The notes: a model not told the origin generated them from the letters alone. Positions 1-6,838 are shown, counted from the stretch's first letter. The stretch: DNA of 9,568 nucleotides from DATKQI01 sp035532755 (GCA_035532755.1 DATKQI010000184.1:1-9568); one strand, 5' to 3'. Made by a program: numbers and translations.

Positions 1-2
1 TC

Positions 3-131
3 GCGGTGGCCGCGGCGGTGGAAGAAATGCTGGCGGCCGACCCGGCAACCGCGCGGCCGGTGCCGGATCTGGCGAAGCTGAAGGTGGCGCCGCCGATCAG
101 CGGGATGCCCAATTTCATGGGATTTTCCTGA
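3..131 (+). CDS. C-terminal end of an unidentified protein (cut by left edge)
   Basis: An open frame enters from the left edge and stops at TGA 129-131, giving 42 residues. The visible part is an Ala/Glu-rich helix (AVAAAVEEMLAADPATARP) followed by a Pro/Gly-rich tail ending in GMPNFMGFS. Codon third positions are mostly G or C, like the real genes here, and no competing minus-strand gene covers it, so it is probably genuine coding sequence. I do not recognise the family from the tail alone. It converges on the LysR gene, whose stop lies 102 bp away. The gap of 132-233 holds no strong terminator that I can see. Confidence 0.55.
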   Translation, partial: AVAAAVEEMLAADPATARPVPDLAKLKVAPPISGMPNFMGFS

Positions 132-233
132 TCCGCCGGGCGGCAGGTGGCCCCTGGCCTGTGCCGCGATCGGGCTGCTCGGATGGCTGCGGTCCTACCG
201 CGTCGCATGAAGGTTGCCGTGAAACCGCGATCC

Positions 234-1187
234 TCAGCCGGCCCGGTTGAGCACGGCGATCCGGGCCGGGCCGTCGCGCAGGGCAAGGCCGGCGAAGCGG
301 CGGATCAGCCAGGAGCGGACGAGGGCGATGGCCGGGTCCGCGAGGTCCTCCGGATGGATGTTGATGAAGTAGCCGTAGCCGTCCTCGATCGTGAGGTCGA
401 ACGGCGCGACCAGCCGGCCGGCGGCGATGTCGGCGGCGAACATATGCCGGTCGAGCAGGGCAATCCCCTCGCCGGAGAGGGCGTATTGCGCGGCCAGGAT
501 CGCGGTGTCGAAGGCAAGGCCGCGATCCACCTCGGCGGCGATGCCGGATTGGCGGACGAACGTCTCCCACCGCTGATGGCGCGGCATGCGGTCGTGCTTC
601 ACGTGCAGAATCTCGCTCTCGGCCAGGAACGCGGCGACGGGCTTGCCCGCGTGCCGCCGCGCGACATCCGGATGGCAGAGCGGGGCGAGCGTCACCATCC
701 ACAGCAGATCGGAGATCTGGTCCGAAACCTCGGGCTTCGCATAGGCCAGGGTGAGGTCGGGTTCGCGCACCGGCATGCCGGGCGTGGGGGCGCTTTCGAT
801 GTCCAGGATGATGTCCGGGCATTCGGCGCGCAGGTCGCGCAGGATCGGCACCGCGAACTGGTGGGCGAAGCTCGGCGGCATCAGCACGCGCAGCTTGCGC
901 GCCCGCCCGCCGCCCTCGGCCACGATGTCGTTCAGTGCCTGCTCCATCCGGTCGAAGGATTTGCTGACCGCCGGCAGCAGCGCCGCGCCAGCCTCGGTGA
1001 GCGTGAGCTGCTGCGGCTTGCGCTCGAACAGCGATACGCCCAGCAGGGCCTCCAGGCTGATCACGTGGCGGCTGACCGCGCTCTGCGAGACCGAGAGCGC
1101 GTTCGCCGCCGCCGTGAAGCTATGGTGCCGCCCCACCGCCTCGAAGGCGCGGAGCGCGTTCAGCGGCAGCCAGCGCCGGTCGATCAT
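234..1187 (-). CDS. LysR-type transcriptional regulator (GcvA-like)
   Basis: A 317-residue protein, the normal length for LysR-type regulators. The N-terminus (LPLNALRAFEAVGRHHSFT) and the helix-turn-helix at about residues 21-42, with the AAANALSVSQSAVSRHV core, are typical of the GcvA-like branch. A linker helix follows to about residue 92 (EQALNDIVAEGG), then the periplasmic-binding-protein-like effector domain to about residue 305. Such proteins bind DNA as tetramers and respond to a small-molecule ligand, usually a substrate or intermediate of the pathway they control. The gene follows the MR/MLE enzyme by 26 bp on the same strand, so it is probably the last gene of that operon. An AGGTGG sequence 4 nt upstream of the ATG can serve as ribosome binding site. 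By inference it controls the divergent promoters at about 3484-3624; note that it is not itself adjacent to that region. Confidence 0.93.
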   Translation of the reverse strand: MIDRRWLPLNALRAFEAVGRHHSFTAAANALSVSQSAVSRHVISLEALLGVSLFERKPQQLTLTEAGAALLPAVSKSFDRMEQALNDIVAEGGGRARKLRVLMPPSFAHQFAVPILRDLRAECPDIILDIESAPTPGMPVREPDLTLAYAKPEVSDQISDLLWMVTLAPLCHPDVARRHAGKPVAAFLAESEILHVKHDRMPRHQRWETFVRQSGIAAEVDRGLAFDTAILAAQYALSGEGIALLDRHMFAADIAAGRLVAPFDLTIEDGYGYFINIHPEDLADPAIALVRSWLIRRFAGLALRDGPARIAVLNRAG

Positions 1188-1213
1188 CGCCGTTCCACCT
1201 GTCCGGTGCGGGC

Positions 1214-2332
1214 CTACCCGATGCGGGTCCGCTCCAGCACCGCCTCATCCGGAGCATAGCCCAGGCCGGGCGTCTCGGGCAGCACGATCATCCCGTCCGC
1301 GCCCACCCGCAACGGCTCGGCCATCATGTAGTCGCGCCGGTCGAGGTCCCATTCCGGCGGGTCGTACGGGTATTCGAGGAAGGGCGCGTCGGCGAGGCCG
1401 GCGGCGAGATGCGCGTTCGCGGTCACGCCCATGCCGTTGGTCCAGGTGTGGGGGGTGAAGATCAGGTGGTGCTCCTGCGCCATGAAGGCCACGCGCCGCA
1501 GGCCGCTGATGCCGCCGACCAGCGCCGCGTCCGGCTGCAGTACATCGAGCGCGCCGGCCGCGATCAGGTCGCGGAAGGCATCCAGCTCCCGCGTCATCTC
1601 TCCACCGGCGACGCGCACGGAGGTGGCCTCGCGCAGCCGGCACATGCCGCCGATGTCGTCGCGGTGCAGCGGCTCCTCCATCCAGTACACGCCGAGCGGT
1701 TCGAGCGCGCGGGCGACGATCAGCGCATCCTTGAAGGTCCAGGCCGGATAGGTGTCCTGCGGCTGCCGCCAGCCCTGGTTGCAATCGACCATCAGCTCCA
1801 GCCGGTGCCCCACGCGCTTGCGCACCGCCTCCAGTGCCGCGATGTCGTCACGCCAGTGGCCGCGCTGGAAGCGGATCTTCATCGCCGTGAAGCCCTGGGT
1901 GAGATAGCGCTCCGCCACCTCCGCCATCGCCCCGGGATCGCGCAGCGAGCCGGACGAGGCATAGGCGCGCACCCGGTCCGAAAGCCCGCCCAGCAGCTTC
2001 CAGCACGGCTGGCCGGTGATCTTGCCGGCGAGGTCCCACAGCGCGAGGTCGAGCGGCCAGCAGCGGCCGTAGTGGAAATTGATATGGGTCAGGATGCGGT
2101 GGTGCCGCTCGATCGCCAGCGGGTCCTGGCCGACGAACAGATGCTCGTGCCCGGCGAAACCCACCATCAGGTCGCCCGAGCCGATGCCGGTCAGCCCCGC
2201 ATCGGTGTGCACGCGCACGATCGTGGCATCCCAGAAATGCCGCGCCTTGCTGTCCCAGCTCGCATGGAAGGGCGGGGCGAAATGCAGCCGGTGCTGGCTG
2301 ACCTCGATGCCGGTGATCTTCATCGCGCTCAC
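1214..2332 (-). CDS. Mandelate racemase/muconate lactonizing enzyme family protein (enolase superfamily acid dehydratase or epimerase)
   Basis: A 372-residue enolase-superfamily enzyme with an N-terminal capping domain (about 1-130) and a TIM barrel. Catalytic residues fit the mandelate racemase subgroup: K152-x-R154 at the end of strand 2 (MKIRF), metal ligands D183 (VDCNQGW), E219 (WMEEPL) and E245 (AGGEM), the D268-H295 dyad (LQPDAALVGG, FTPHTW), and a Glu at 320 (LEYPYD). These enzymes take the alpha proton from a carboxylate bound to Mg2+, giving dehydration of sugar or hydroxy acids, or racemisation/epimerisation. The substrate cannot be read off; a Lys-x-Arg pair is common among acid-sugar dehydratases. 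The longest frame starts at GTG 2332 and overlaps the upstream dehydrogenase stop (GTGA). An ATG at 2323, 5 nt past that stop, giving MKITGIEV, is at least as likely a start. Neither has a strong ribosome binding site, which suggests translational coupling. Probably cytosolic. Confidence 0.92.
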   Translation of the reverse strand: MSAMKITGIEVSQHRLHFAPPFHASWDSKARHFWDATIVRVHTDAGLTGIGSGDLMVGFAGHEHLFVGQDPLAIERHHRILTHINFHYGRCWPLDLALWDLAGKITGQPCWKLLGGLSDRVRAYASSGSLRDPGAMAEVAERYLTQGFTAMKIRFQRGHWRDDIAALEAVRKRVGHRLELMVDCNQGWRQPQDTYPAWTFKDALIVARALEPLGVYWMEEPLHRDDIGGMCRLREATSVRVAGGEMTRELDAFRDLIAAGALDVLQPDAALVGGISGLRRVAFMAQEHHLIFTPHTWTNGMGVTANAHLAAGLADAPFLEYPYDPPEWDLDRRDYMMAEPLRVGADGMIVLPETPGLGYAPDEAVLERTRIG

Positions 2333-3483
2333 GCCGCGTTCAGGGTGGCGCGCGCCAGCGTCAGCAGATCGGCGTCCGACACCGCCCGCCGGTTCGACTG
2401 GCGCATCGGCGCGTTCTCGGGTGCGGCCATCTGCCCGGCGAGGCGTTCGGCCGTGACATCATCATGCCCTTCGCCGGCGAGCGAGAGCTTCACGCCGACG
2501 CGGCGGATCAATGCCGCGAACGCATCCGGCAGGGCCGCGGCCTCCCGCTTCGCGCCCATCGCCTCCGCCACGGCGGCGAAGCGCCCGTCCGGATCGTGCG
2601 CGACATTCCACGGCAGGGTGGCCAGCAGCGCGATGCCGACGGCGCGGCCATGATGCACCGGCCGCAGCGAGGCGAGCGCATGGCCGATGTTGTGCGCGAT
2701 CGCGGTGCCCGCATTGTCGATGCCGATGCCGGCGAGGGCGGCGGCCACCTGCACCGCGCCACGCGCCGCCAGATCGTCCGGCGCTTCCACCGCGCGCGGC
2801 AGGTGGCGGGCGACGAGGCGGATCGCCTCCAGGCAGTACATGTCGTTCGCGGCGAAGGCGTTGGCGTTGGTGCAGGCTTCGAGCGCATGCACCAGCGCGT
2901 CGATCCCCGTGGCGGCCGTCAGGTGCGCCGGCAGCGCGACGGTCAGCGCCGGATCGAGCAGCACCGCATCCGCCTTGATCTCGTCCCCCCACAGCCAGAT
3001 CTTCGCACCCGTGGCCGCGGTGACGACGGAGACGCGCGTGGTCTCCGACCCGGTGCCGGACGTGGTGGGCACGCAGATTTTCGGCAGCGGCCGGGCGGGC
3101 AGGGGGTTCACGGCCAGGGCGTAATGCTCGGCCGGTGCCGCGCCGGGCGCGAGCGCGGCCGCCGCCTTGCCGACATCGAGTGCGGATCCGCCGCCGAGCG
3201 CCACCACCACGCCAGCCTGGGCTGTCCGTGCCGCTGCCGCGGCGGCATCGACCTGCGCGGCGGTGGGGTCGCTCTTGAGGCCGGTGAAGGTGGTGAACCG
3301 CAGTCCCGCGGTGCGCAGGGCGGCCTCCGCGCGGTCGATCGCCCCGGTCGCGCGCAGGCCCGGATCGGCCACCAGCAGCACCGGCGCCTTGCCGCCCAGC
3401 CGGGCAGCGAGCGCGCCGAGCGTGTCGATGGCGCCGGGCGCCTGGGTCAGCATCGGCACGCGGTCGAGCGTGAAGCCGGTCAT
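2329..3483 (-). CDS. Iron-containing alcohol dehydrogenase (maleylacetate reductase-like)
   Basis: A 384-residue group III alcohol dehydrogenase, normal length for the family. The N-terminal dinucleotide-binding half has the GGGSALDVGK motif (about 97-106) and TTSGTGSE (140-147). The C-terminal helical half supplies metal ligands D195 and H199 (GIDALVHALEA), H264 (AHNIGH) and H278 (HHG); the spacing matches the Asp-His-His-His set of FucO-type enzymes, so it should bind Fe2+ or Zn2+ and be active. It would interconvert an alcohol or hydroxy acid with the aldehyde or keto form using NAD(P)H; close relatives include maleylacetate reductases. It is the first gene of the minus-strand operon, with an AGGAGG ribosome binding site at 3495-3500, 11 nt before the ATG, and a candidate promoter at 3525-3553. 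Its stop overlaps the next gene. The substrate is unknown. Confidence 0.93.
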   Translation of the reverse strand: MTGFTLDRVPMLTQAPGAIDTLGALAARLGGKAPVLLVADPGLRATGAIDRAEAALRTAGLRFTTFTGLKSDPTAAQVDAAAAAARTAQAGVVVALGGGSALDVGKAAAALAPGAAPAEHYALAVNPLPARPLPKICVPTTSGTGSETTRVSVVTAATGAKIWLWGDEIKADAVLLDPALTVALPAHLTAATGIDALVHALEACTNANAFAANDMYCLEAIRLVARHLPRAVEAPDDLAARGAVQVAAALAGIGIDNAGTAIAHNIGHALASLRPVHHGRAVGIALLATLPWNVAHDPDGRFAAVAEAMGAKREAAALPDAFAALIRRVGVKLSLAGEGHDDVTAERLAGQMAAPENAPMRQSNRRAVSDADLLTLARATLNAA

Positions 3484-3524
3484 GGTCGGGGGAGCCTCCT
3501 GGTCGCGCAGCGCGAACGGCCGGC

Positions 3525-3553
3525 ACTATTCCGGCGGCCGGCAGGGCTGGCAA
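3525..3553 (-). promoter_or_regulatory. Candidate sigma-70 promoter of the dehydrogenase-MR/MLE-LysR operon
   Basis: Read on the minus strand, TTGCCA (3553-3548) and AATAGT (3530-3525) are separated by exactly 17 bp. They match the -35 consensus at 5 of 6 and the -10 consensus at 4 of 6. The expected start of transcription is near 3518, leaving a leader of about 35 nt that contains the AGGAGG ribosome binding site. The -10 lies between the arms of a 5-bp inverted repeat (GCCGG 3519-3523 and CCGGC 3531-3535), which could be a repressor site or chance in GC-rich DNA. Confidence 0.5.
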
Positions 3554-3558
3554 AGCGC

Positions 3559-3589
3559 AAAATGCGATCGCGTCATGAGAAAATGCGAT
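3559..3589. promoter_or_regulatory. Pair of 10-bp direct repeats, candidate operator in the divergent intergenic region
   Basis: AAAATGCGAT occurs at 3559-3568 and again, identical, at 3580-3589: a 21-bp repeat period, or two helical turns, so both would face the same side of the DNA. The first copy also lies within an imperfect palindromic context (CGCA-AAA-TGCG, 3556-3566). The pair lies immediately upstream of the candidate -35 box, centred at about -46 and -67 from the predicted start. It is also 36-66 nt upstream of the MFS start codon, so one regulator could serve both directions. A LysR-type protein is an obvious candidate, but that is inference. Confidence 0.5.
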
Positions 3590-3624
3590 GCGGTGAAAAC
3601 CCGTTCGCCGTTGCATGATGCGCC

Positions 3625-4920
3625 ATGCCCTCGCGCCTGACCTCCATCACCCCGGTGCTGCTCGGTGTCGCCAGCGCGGAGATCGCGCTCGGGCTGCTCA
3701 CGCCGCTGATCCCGCTGATGATGGTGGCGGCCGGCGCGCGGAGCGGGACGATCGGGCTTGTCGCCTCCGCCTATTACGTCGGCTTCCTGTGCGGAACGCT
3801 GAGCGCGGACCGCATTGTCGAAAGCGTGGGGCACAGCCGCGCCTTCGTGGTGTTCGCCGCACTGGCCGCCGATTCGGCGCTGATGATGGGATTCTTCACC
3901 TCCCCGCTCGCCTGGGCGGTCGCGCGGCTGGTGATGGGCTACCAGATGGCCGGGCTGTTCCTGGTGGCGGAAAGCTGGCTGAACGACAAGGCAGATCGCA
4001 CCACGCGCGGGCGCATCTTCGGCGCCTATCTCGTGGTCTCCTGGGGGGCGAGCGCGATCGGGCCGCTCGCGTTGAACGTCGTGGCCGCCTCGGCGCTGCT
4101 GTTCTCCGTGGTCGGCATTGCTTTCGCCACCGCGCTGCTGCCGATGGCGCTCACGCATGTGGCCAACCCCACGCTTGGCCGGCACCGTCGCTTCGGGCTC
4201 GCGGCGCTGTACCGGGTCTCGCCGCTCGGCCTCGTGTGCTGTCTCGCCGCGGGGCTGGTGAACAGCGCCTTCTACGGGCTCGTGCCGGTGTATCTGCGGC
4301 AGGTAGGGCACGGGCCGGGCACTGTCGCGGCCTTCATCTCCGCCACGCTGGTCGTGACGCTGGTCGTGCAGTATCCGGTCGGCCATCTGGCGGACCGGAT
4401 CGGGCGGCGGCCGCTGATGCTGGGCGCGCTCGGGCTCGGCTTCGGCTTCGCGGTGCTGCTCGGCCTCGCCGAGCACGCGCATATATTGGTGCTCACCGTG
4501 GCGGGCTGCCTGTATGCGGGCGTGACCGCCCCGCTCTACGGCCTCGGGGCGGGGCAGATGAACGATCATATCGATCCGGCGGACCGGCTGGCGGCGAGCG
4601 GCGGGCTGCTGTTCGCCTGGGCGCTCGGCGCTTCCGCCGGCCCCGGCACGGCCGGTTTCGTGATGGCCCGGCTCGGCTACGGCGGGCTGTTCGTGTATCT
4701 CGCGGGGGTGATCGCCCTGCTGGTCGCATTCACCATTCTGCGCAGCCTCCTGCGCGCGGGGGTGAGCCCCGCGCGGCAGACCGGCTACGTGCCGATGCCC
4801 GCCGCCCCGCCCAGCGTCGCCGGTTTCGCCCCGGCCGCCCCCGCCCGATCATCCAACCCCGCAGCCCACACTGGAGGCACCGATGCTCAACCTGCCCAAG
4901 ATCCGGGACTTGCTGGATAA
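3625..4920 (+). CDS. Major facilitator superfamily transporter
   Basis: A 431-residue polytopic membrane protein with about 12 hydrophobic segments. The first six run from about residue 8 to 178, a polar central loop with basic residues (GRHRRF) lies near 183-190, and the second six run from about 200 to 378. A motif-A-like loop HLADRIGRRPLM sits at about 254-265, and the first half has VAESWLNDKADRTTRGR (114-130), which resembles the YcaD-like branch. The C-terminal tail after about 380 is Pro/Ala-rich and probably cytoplasmic. It is likely a proton-coupled permease for the substrate or product of the neighbouring enzymes, because it is divergent from the dehydrogenase operon and overlaps the Rieske gene by 38 bp. 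No clear ribosome binding site precedes the ATG. No other in-frame ATG is nearby, so the start is only moderately certain. Confidence 0.92.
   Translation: MPSRLTSITPVLLGVASAEIALGLLTPLIPLMMVAAGARSGTIGLVASAYYVGFLCGTLSADRIVESVGHSRAFVVFAALAADSALMMGFFTSPLAWAVARLVMGYQMAGLFLVAESWLNDKADRTTRGRIFGAYLVVSWGASAIGPLALNVVAASALLFSVVGIAFATALLPMALTHVANPTLGRHRRFGLAALYRVSPLGLVCCLAAGLVNSAFYGLVPVYLRQVGHGPGTVAAFISATLVVTLVVQYPVGHLADRIGRRPLMLGALGLGFGFAVLLGLAEHAHILVLTVAGCLYAGVTAPLYGLGAGQMNDHIDPADRLAASGGLLFAWALGASAGPGTAGFVMARLGYGGLFVYLAGVIALLVAFTILRSLLRAGVSPARQTGYVPMPAAPPSVAGFAPAAPARSSNPAAHTGGTDAQPAQDPGLAG
4873..4877 (+). promoter_or_regulatory. Ribosome binding site for the Rieske oxygenase inside the MFS gene
   Basis: GGAGG lies 5 nt before the ATG at 4883, embedded in the final codons of the transporter gene. 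It fixes the Rieske start at 4883 and shows that the 38-bp overlap of the two genes is genuine, implying co-transcription. Confidence 0.75.
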
Positions 4921-6091
4921 GCGCCTCCCGGGCCACGCGATGCCGCAGGGGTTGTACACCGACCCCGACGTGTTCGAGTTCGACCTCGCCGCGATCTATG
5001 GCCGCTCCTGGATCATGGCCGGATTCGAGATCGAGGTGCCGCAGCCCGGCAACTATCTCTCGGTGCTGGTCGGCCGCTCGCCCATCATCATCCTGCGTGA
5101 TCGCGCCGGCGGGCTGCGCGGCTTCCACAACAGTTGCCGCCACCGTGGCGCGCAGATCTGCGAACTGGGCACCGGGCGCAGCAGCCGGCTGACCTGCCCG
5201 TATCATCAATGGACCTACGATCTGGAGGGCAAGCTCCTCTTCGCACGCAACATGCCGGAGGATTTCGACCGGGATGCCCATGGCCTGCTGCCGATCCATG
5301 TCGAGACGGTCGCCGGCTCGATCTACGTGTGCCTGGCCGAGGAGGCGCCGGATTTCGCGCCGTTCCGGGAGCATTTCGAGCCGCTGCTGGCCCCGCACGA
5401 CCTCAACAACGCCAAGCTCGCCTTCCAGGGCACGCTGCTGGAGCGCGGAAACTGGAAGCTCGTGATGGAAAATGCCCGCGAATGCTACCACTGCTCGGCC
5501 AAGCACCCGGAGCTGTGGAAATCCTTCCGCGACGTCTCCCAGATCGACTACGACAGCGACGAGGCCGCCTATCTGAACGACTTCCGCGCCAAGACCGGCG
5601 CACTCGGCCTGCCGATCGGGCCGGTGGAGGGCGACTGGTGGCAGGCGCAGCGCTTCCCGCTCAACGAGGGCCACACCTCGCTCAGCATGGATGGCAAGCC
5701 GGTGGTGGACAAGACGCTCGGCCACATGGGAGACGGCGATGTCGGCTCGCTGCGCTGGGCGATCGAGCCGCACAGCTTCTGCCACGCCGTGGGCGACCAT
5801 CTGTTCATGTTCAGCGCCATGCCCACCGGCCCGCAGGAGACGATCGTCACCTCCAAATGGCTCGTGAACAAGGATGCCGTGGAAGGGGTGGACTACACGA
5901 TCGACCGCCTGACCGAGCTGTGGAGCAGGACCAACGACCAGGATCGCGAGCTGGTGGAGAACAACCAGCGCGGCGTGAACGCGCTGGGCTATCGCCCAGG
6001 GCCGTACTCACCGAAGATGGAACCCTGGGTCCAGCGCTTCACCGACTGGTACTGCACCACCGCCCGCGGGTTCGTCGATACCAACGGGTAG
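4883..6091 (+). CDS. Rieske non-heme iron oxygenase, alpha subunit (glycine betaine/stachydrine/carnitine demethylase type)
   Basis: A 402-residue oxygenase. The N-terminal Rieske domain binds the [2Fe-2S] cluster with C85-x-H87 (NSCRHRGAQ) and C105-x2-H108 (TCPYHQW), 17 residues between the pairs. The C-terminal catalytic domain has N197-x2-E200-x2-H203-x4-H208 (ENARECYHCSAKH); H203 and H208 are iron ligands, and D354 in the QDRELVE segment is a plausible third. E200 stands where most ring-hydroxylating oxygenases have Asp; Glu there, together with the CYHC context and the C-terminal GPYSPKMEP segment, is characteristic of quaternary-ammonium demethylases such as GbcA, Stc2 and CntA. Expected chemistry is O2-dependent hydroxylation of an N-methyl or similar group, releasing formaldehyde, or hydroxylation of a carboxylate. 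A separate reductase is required and none is in the window. Translation starts from GGAGG 5 nt before the ATG, overlapping the MFS gene. Confidence 0.93.
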   Translation: MLNLPKIRDLLDKRLPGHAMPQGLYTDPDVFEFDLAAIYGRSWIMAGFEIEVPQPGNYLSVLVGRSPIIILRDRAGGLRGFHNSCRHRGAQICELGTGRSSRLTCPYHQWTYDLEGKLLFARNMPEDFDRDAHGLLPIHVETVAGSIYVCLAEEAPDFAPFREHFEPLLAPHDLNNAKLAFQGTLLERGNWKLVMENARECYHCSAKHPELWKSFRDVSQIDYDSDEAAYLNDFRAKTGALGLPIGPVEGDWWQAQRFPLNEGHTSLSMDGKPVVDKTLGHMGDGDVGSLRWAIEPHSFCHAVGDHLFMFSAMPTGPQETIVTSKWLVNKDAVEGVDYTIDRLTELWSRTNDQDRELVENNQRGVNALGYRPGPYSPKMEPWVQRFTDWYCTTARGFVDTNG

Positions 6092-6100
6092 AGCGCGGAA

Positions 6101-6121
6101 GGCCGGGGCAATACCCCGGCC
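6101..6121. terminator. Bidirectional hairpin between convergent genes
   Basis: GGCCGGGG (6101-6108) and CCCCGGCC (6114-6121) form a perfect 8-bp GC stem with a 5-nt CAATA loop. It occupies most of the 36-bp gap between the Rieske stop and the RraA-like stop, the usual place for a shared terminator. Neither side has a strong T run, so intrinsic termination may be weak or Rho-assisted. Confidence 0.6.
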
Positions 6122-6127
6122 AGCGCC

Positions 6128-6838
6128 CTATCCTTTCTGCGTCGCCCGCCAGGCCTCGTAGGCCGCGCGGGTTTCGTCGCTGGGGGGGTAGGTGCCGCGG
6201 AGCGGGGCGCCGGCCTGGATGCGGGTGAGAAGGAACTCCTCCATCCGCTCCTGTTCGGCGGCATCGTTCGCGACCTCATCGGCAAGGGCCGCGGGGATGA
6301 CGACGACGCCGTCCGCATCGCCGACCATGATATCGCCGGGATAGACCGCCACGCCGCCGCAGGCGACCGGCACGTTCATGTCGATCGCATGGTGGATGGC
6401 GAGGTTGAGCGGGGCGGAGGGTGTTGCGCAGAACACCGGGAACTTCATTTCGCCGATCGGCCCGGCGTCCCGCATGCCGCCGTCGCTGACGATGCCGGCG
6501 ATGCCGCGCTGCTGGAGCCGGGTTGCGAGAATCTGCCCGCCGGAGGCGGCGCGGGTATCGCCCCGGCAGTCGATCACCAGCACATGGCCGGGCGGGATCG
6601 TCTCGATCGCCTTGCGCTGCGGGTGCTCCGGGTCGGCGAACACGCCCACGTGGTCGAGGTCTTCGCGGGCGGGGATGTTGCGCAGGGTGAAGGCCGGACC
6701 GACGAGGTTGCCCGAATAAGGGGCGAGCGGGCGGGCACCCTGGATGAAGGTGTTGCGCAAGCCGCGCTTGAACAACTGGGTGGTCAGCGTGGCCGTGGAG
6801 ACGTGGCGCAGCTTTTCGATGGTGGCCGGTGCCGGCAT
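6128..6838 (-). CDS. RraA-like protein (HMG/CHA aldolase or oxaloacetate decarboxylase family)
   Basis: A 236-residue member of the RraA/class II pyruvate aldolase fold. Seen directly: SGGQILATRLQQRGIAG (99-115) and the SDGGMRD loop ending in R123-D124, followed by G126 and a FPVF strand. Metal-dependent members of this family cleave 4-hydroxy-4-methyl-2-oxoglutarate or 4-carboxy-4-hydroxy-2-oxoadipate, or decarboxylate oxaloacetate, using a D-x20-R-D motif. Here the spacing is kept but the first residue is Q102, so catalysis may be altered. The protein is longer than E. coli RraA, and the catabolic context argues for an aldolase or decarboxylase role rather than RNase E inhibition. GAGGAAG about 6 nt upstream supports the ATG at 6838. 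It converges on the Rieske gene and is transcribed from its own upstream region (6839-6973), where I see no convincing promoter. Confidence 0.88.
   Translation of the reverse strand: MPAPATIEKLRHVSTATLTTQLFKRGLRNTFIQGARPLAPYSGNLVGPAFTLRNIPAREDLDHVGVFADPEHPQRKAIETIPPGHVLVIDCRGDTRAASGGQILATRLQQRGIAGIVSDGGMRDAGPIGEMKFPVFCATPSAPLNLAIHHAIDMNVPVACGGVAVYPGDIMVGDADGVVVIPAALADEVANDAAEQERMEEFLLTRIQAGAPLRGTYPPSDETRAAYEAWRATQKG

Noticed and set aside
147..1259. Long plus-strand open frame of 370 codons opposite the LysR gene
   Set aside because: The translation is Arg/Gly/Ala/His-rich with no family features, and it is antisense to an unmistakable LysR regulator; typical GC-driven shadow.
1409..2653. 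Long plus-strand frame opposite the MR/MLE gene
   Set aside because: It spans two real minus-strand genes that show complete catalytic motifs, and its own translation has no recognisable domain.
3564..3571. GCGATCGC octamer in the divergent region
   Set aside because: It resembles the cyanobacterial HIP1 word, but nothing else here is cyanobacterial and a single copy in GC-rich DNA is not informative.
2464..3618. Plus-strand frame of 384 codons opposite the iron-ADH gene
   Set aside because: Low-complexity basic translation, antisense to a gene with all four metal ligands conserved.
3526..4569. Minus-strand frame of 347 codons opposite the MFS gene
   Set aside because: Translation is Arg/Glu/His/Gln-rich and hydrophilic throughout, the mirror image of a membrane-protein gene; no domain recognised.
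3615..5192. Plus-strand frame of 525 codons overlapping MFS and Rieske genes
   Set aside because: Out of frame with both real genes, Arg/Ala-rich and crossing their junction, so a shadow.
4730..5800. Minus-strand frame opposite the Rieske gene
   Set aside because: Antisense to a gene with a full Rieske and mononuclear iron motif set; no features of its own.
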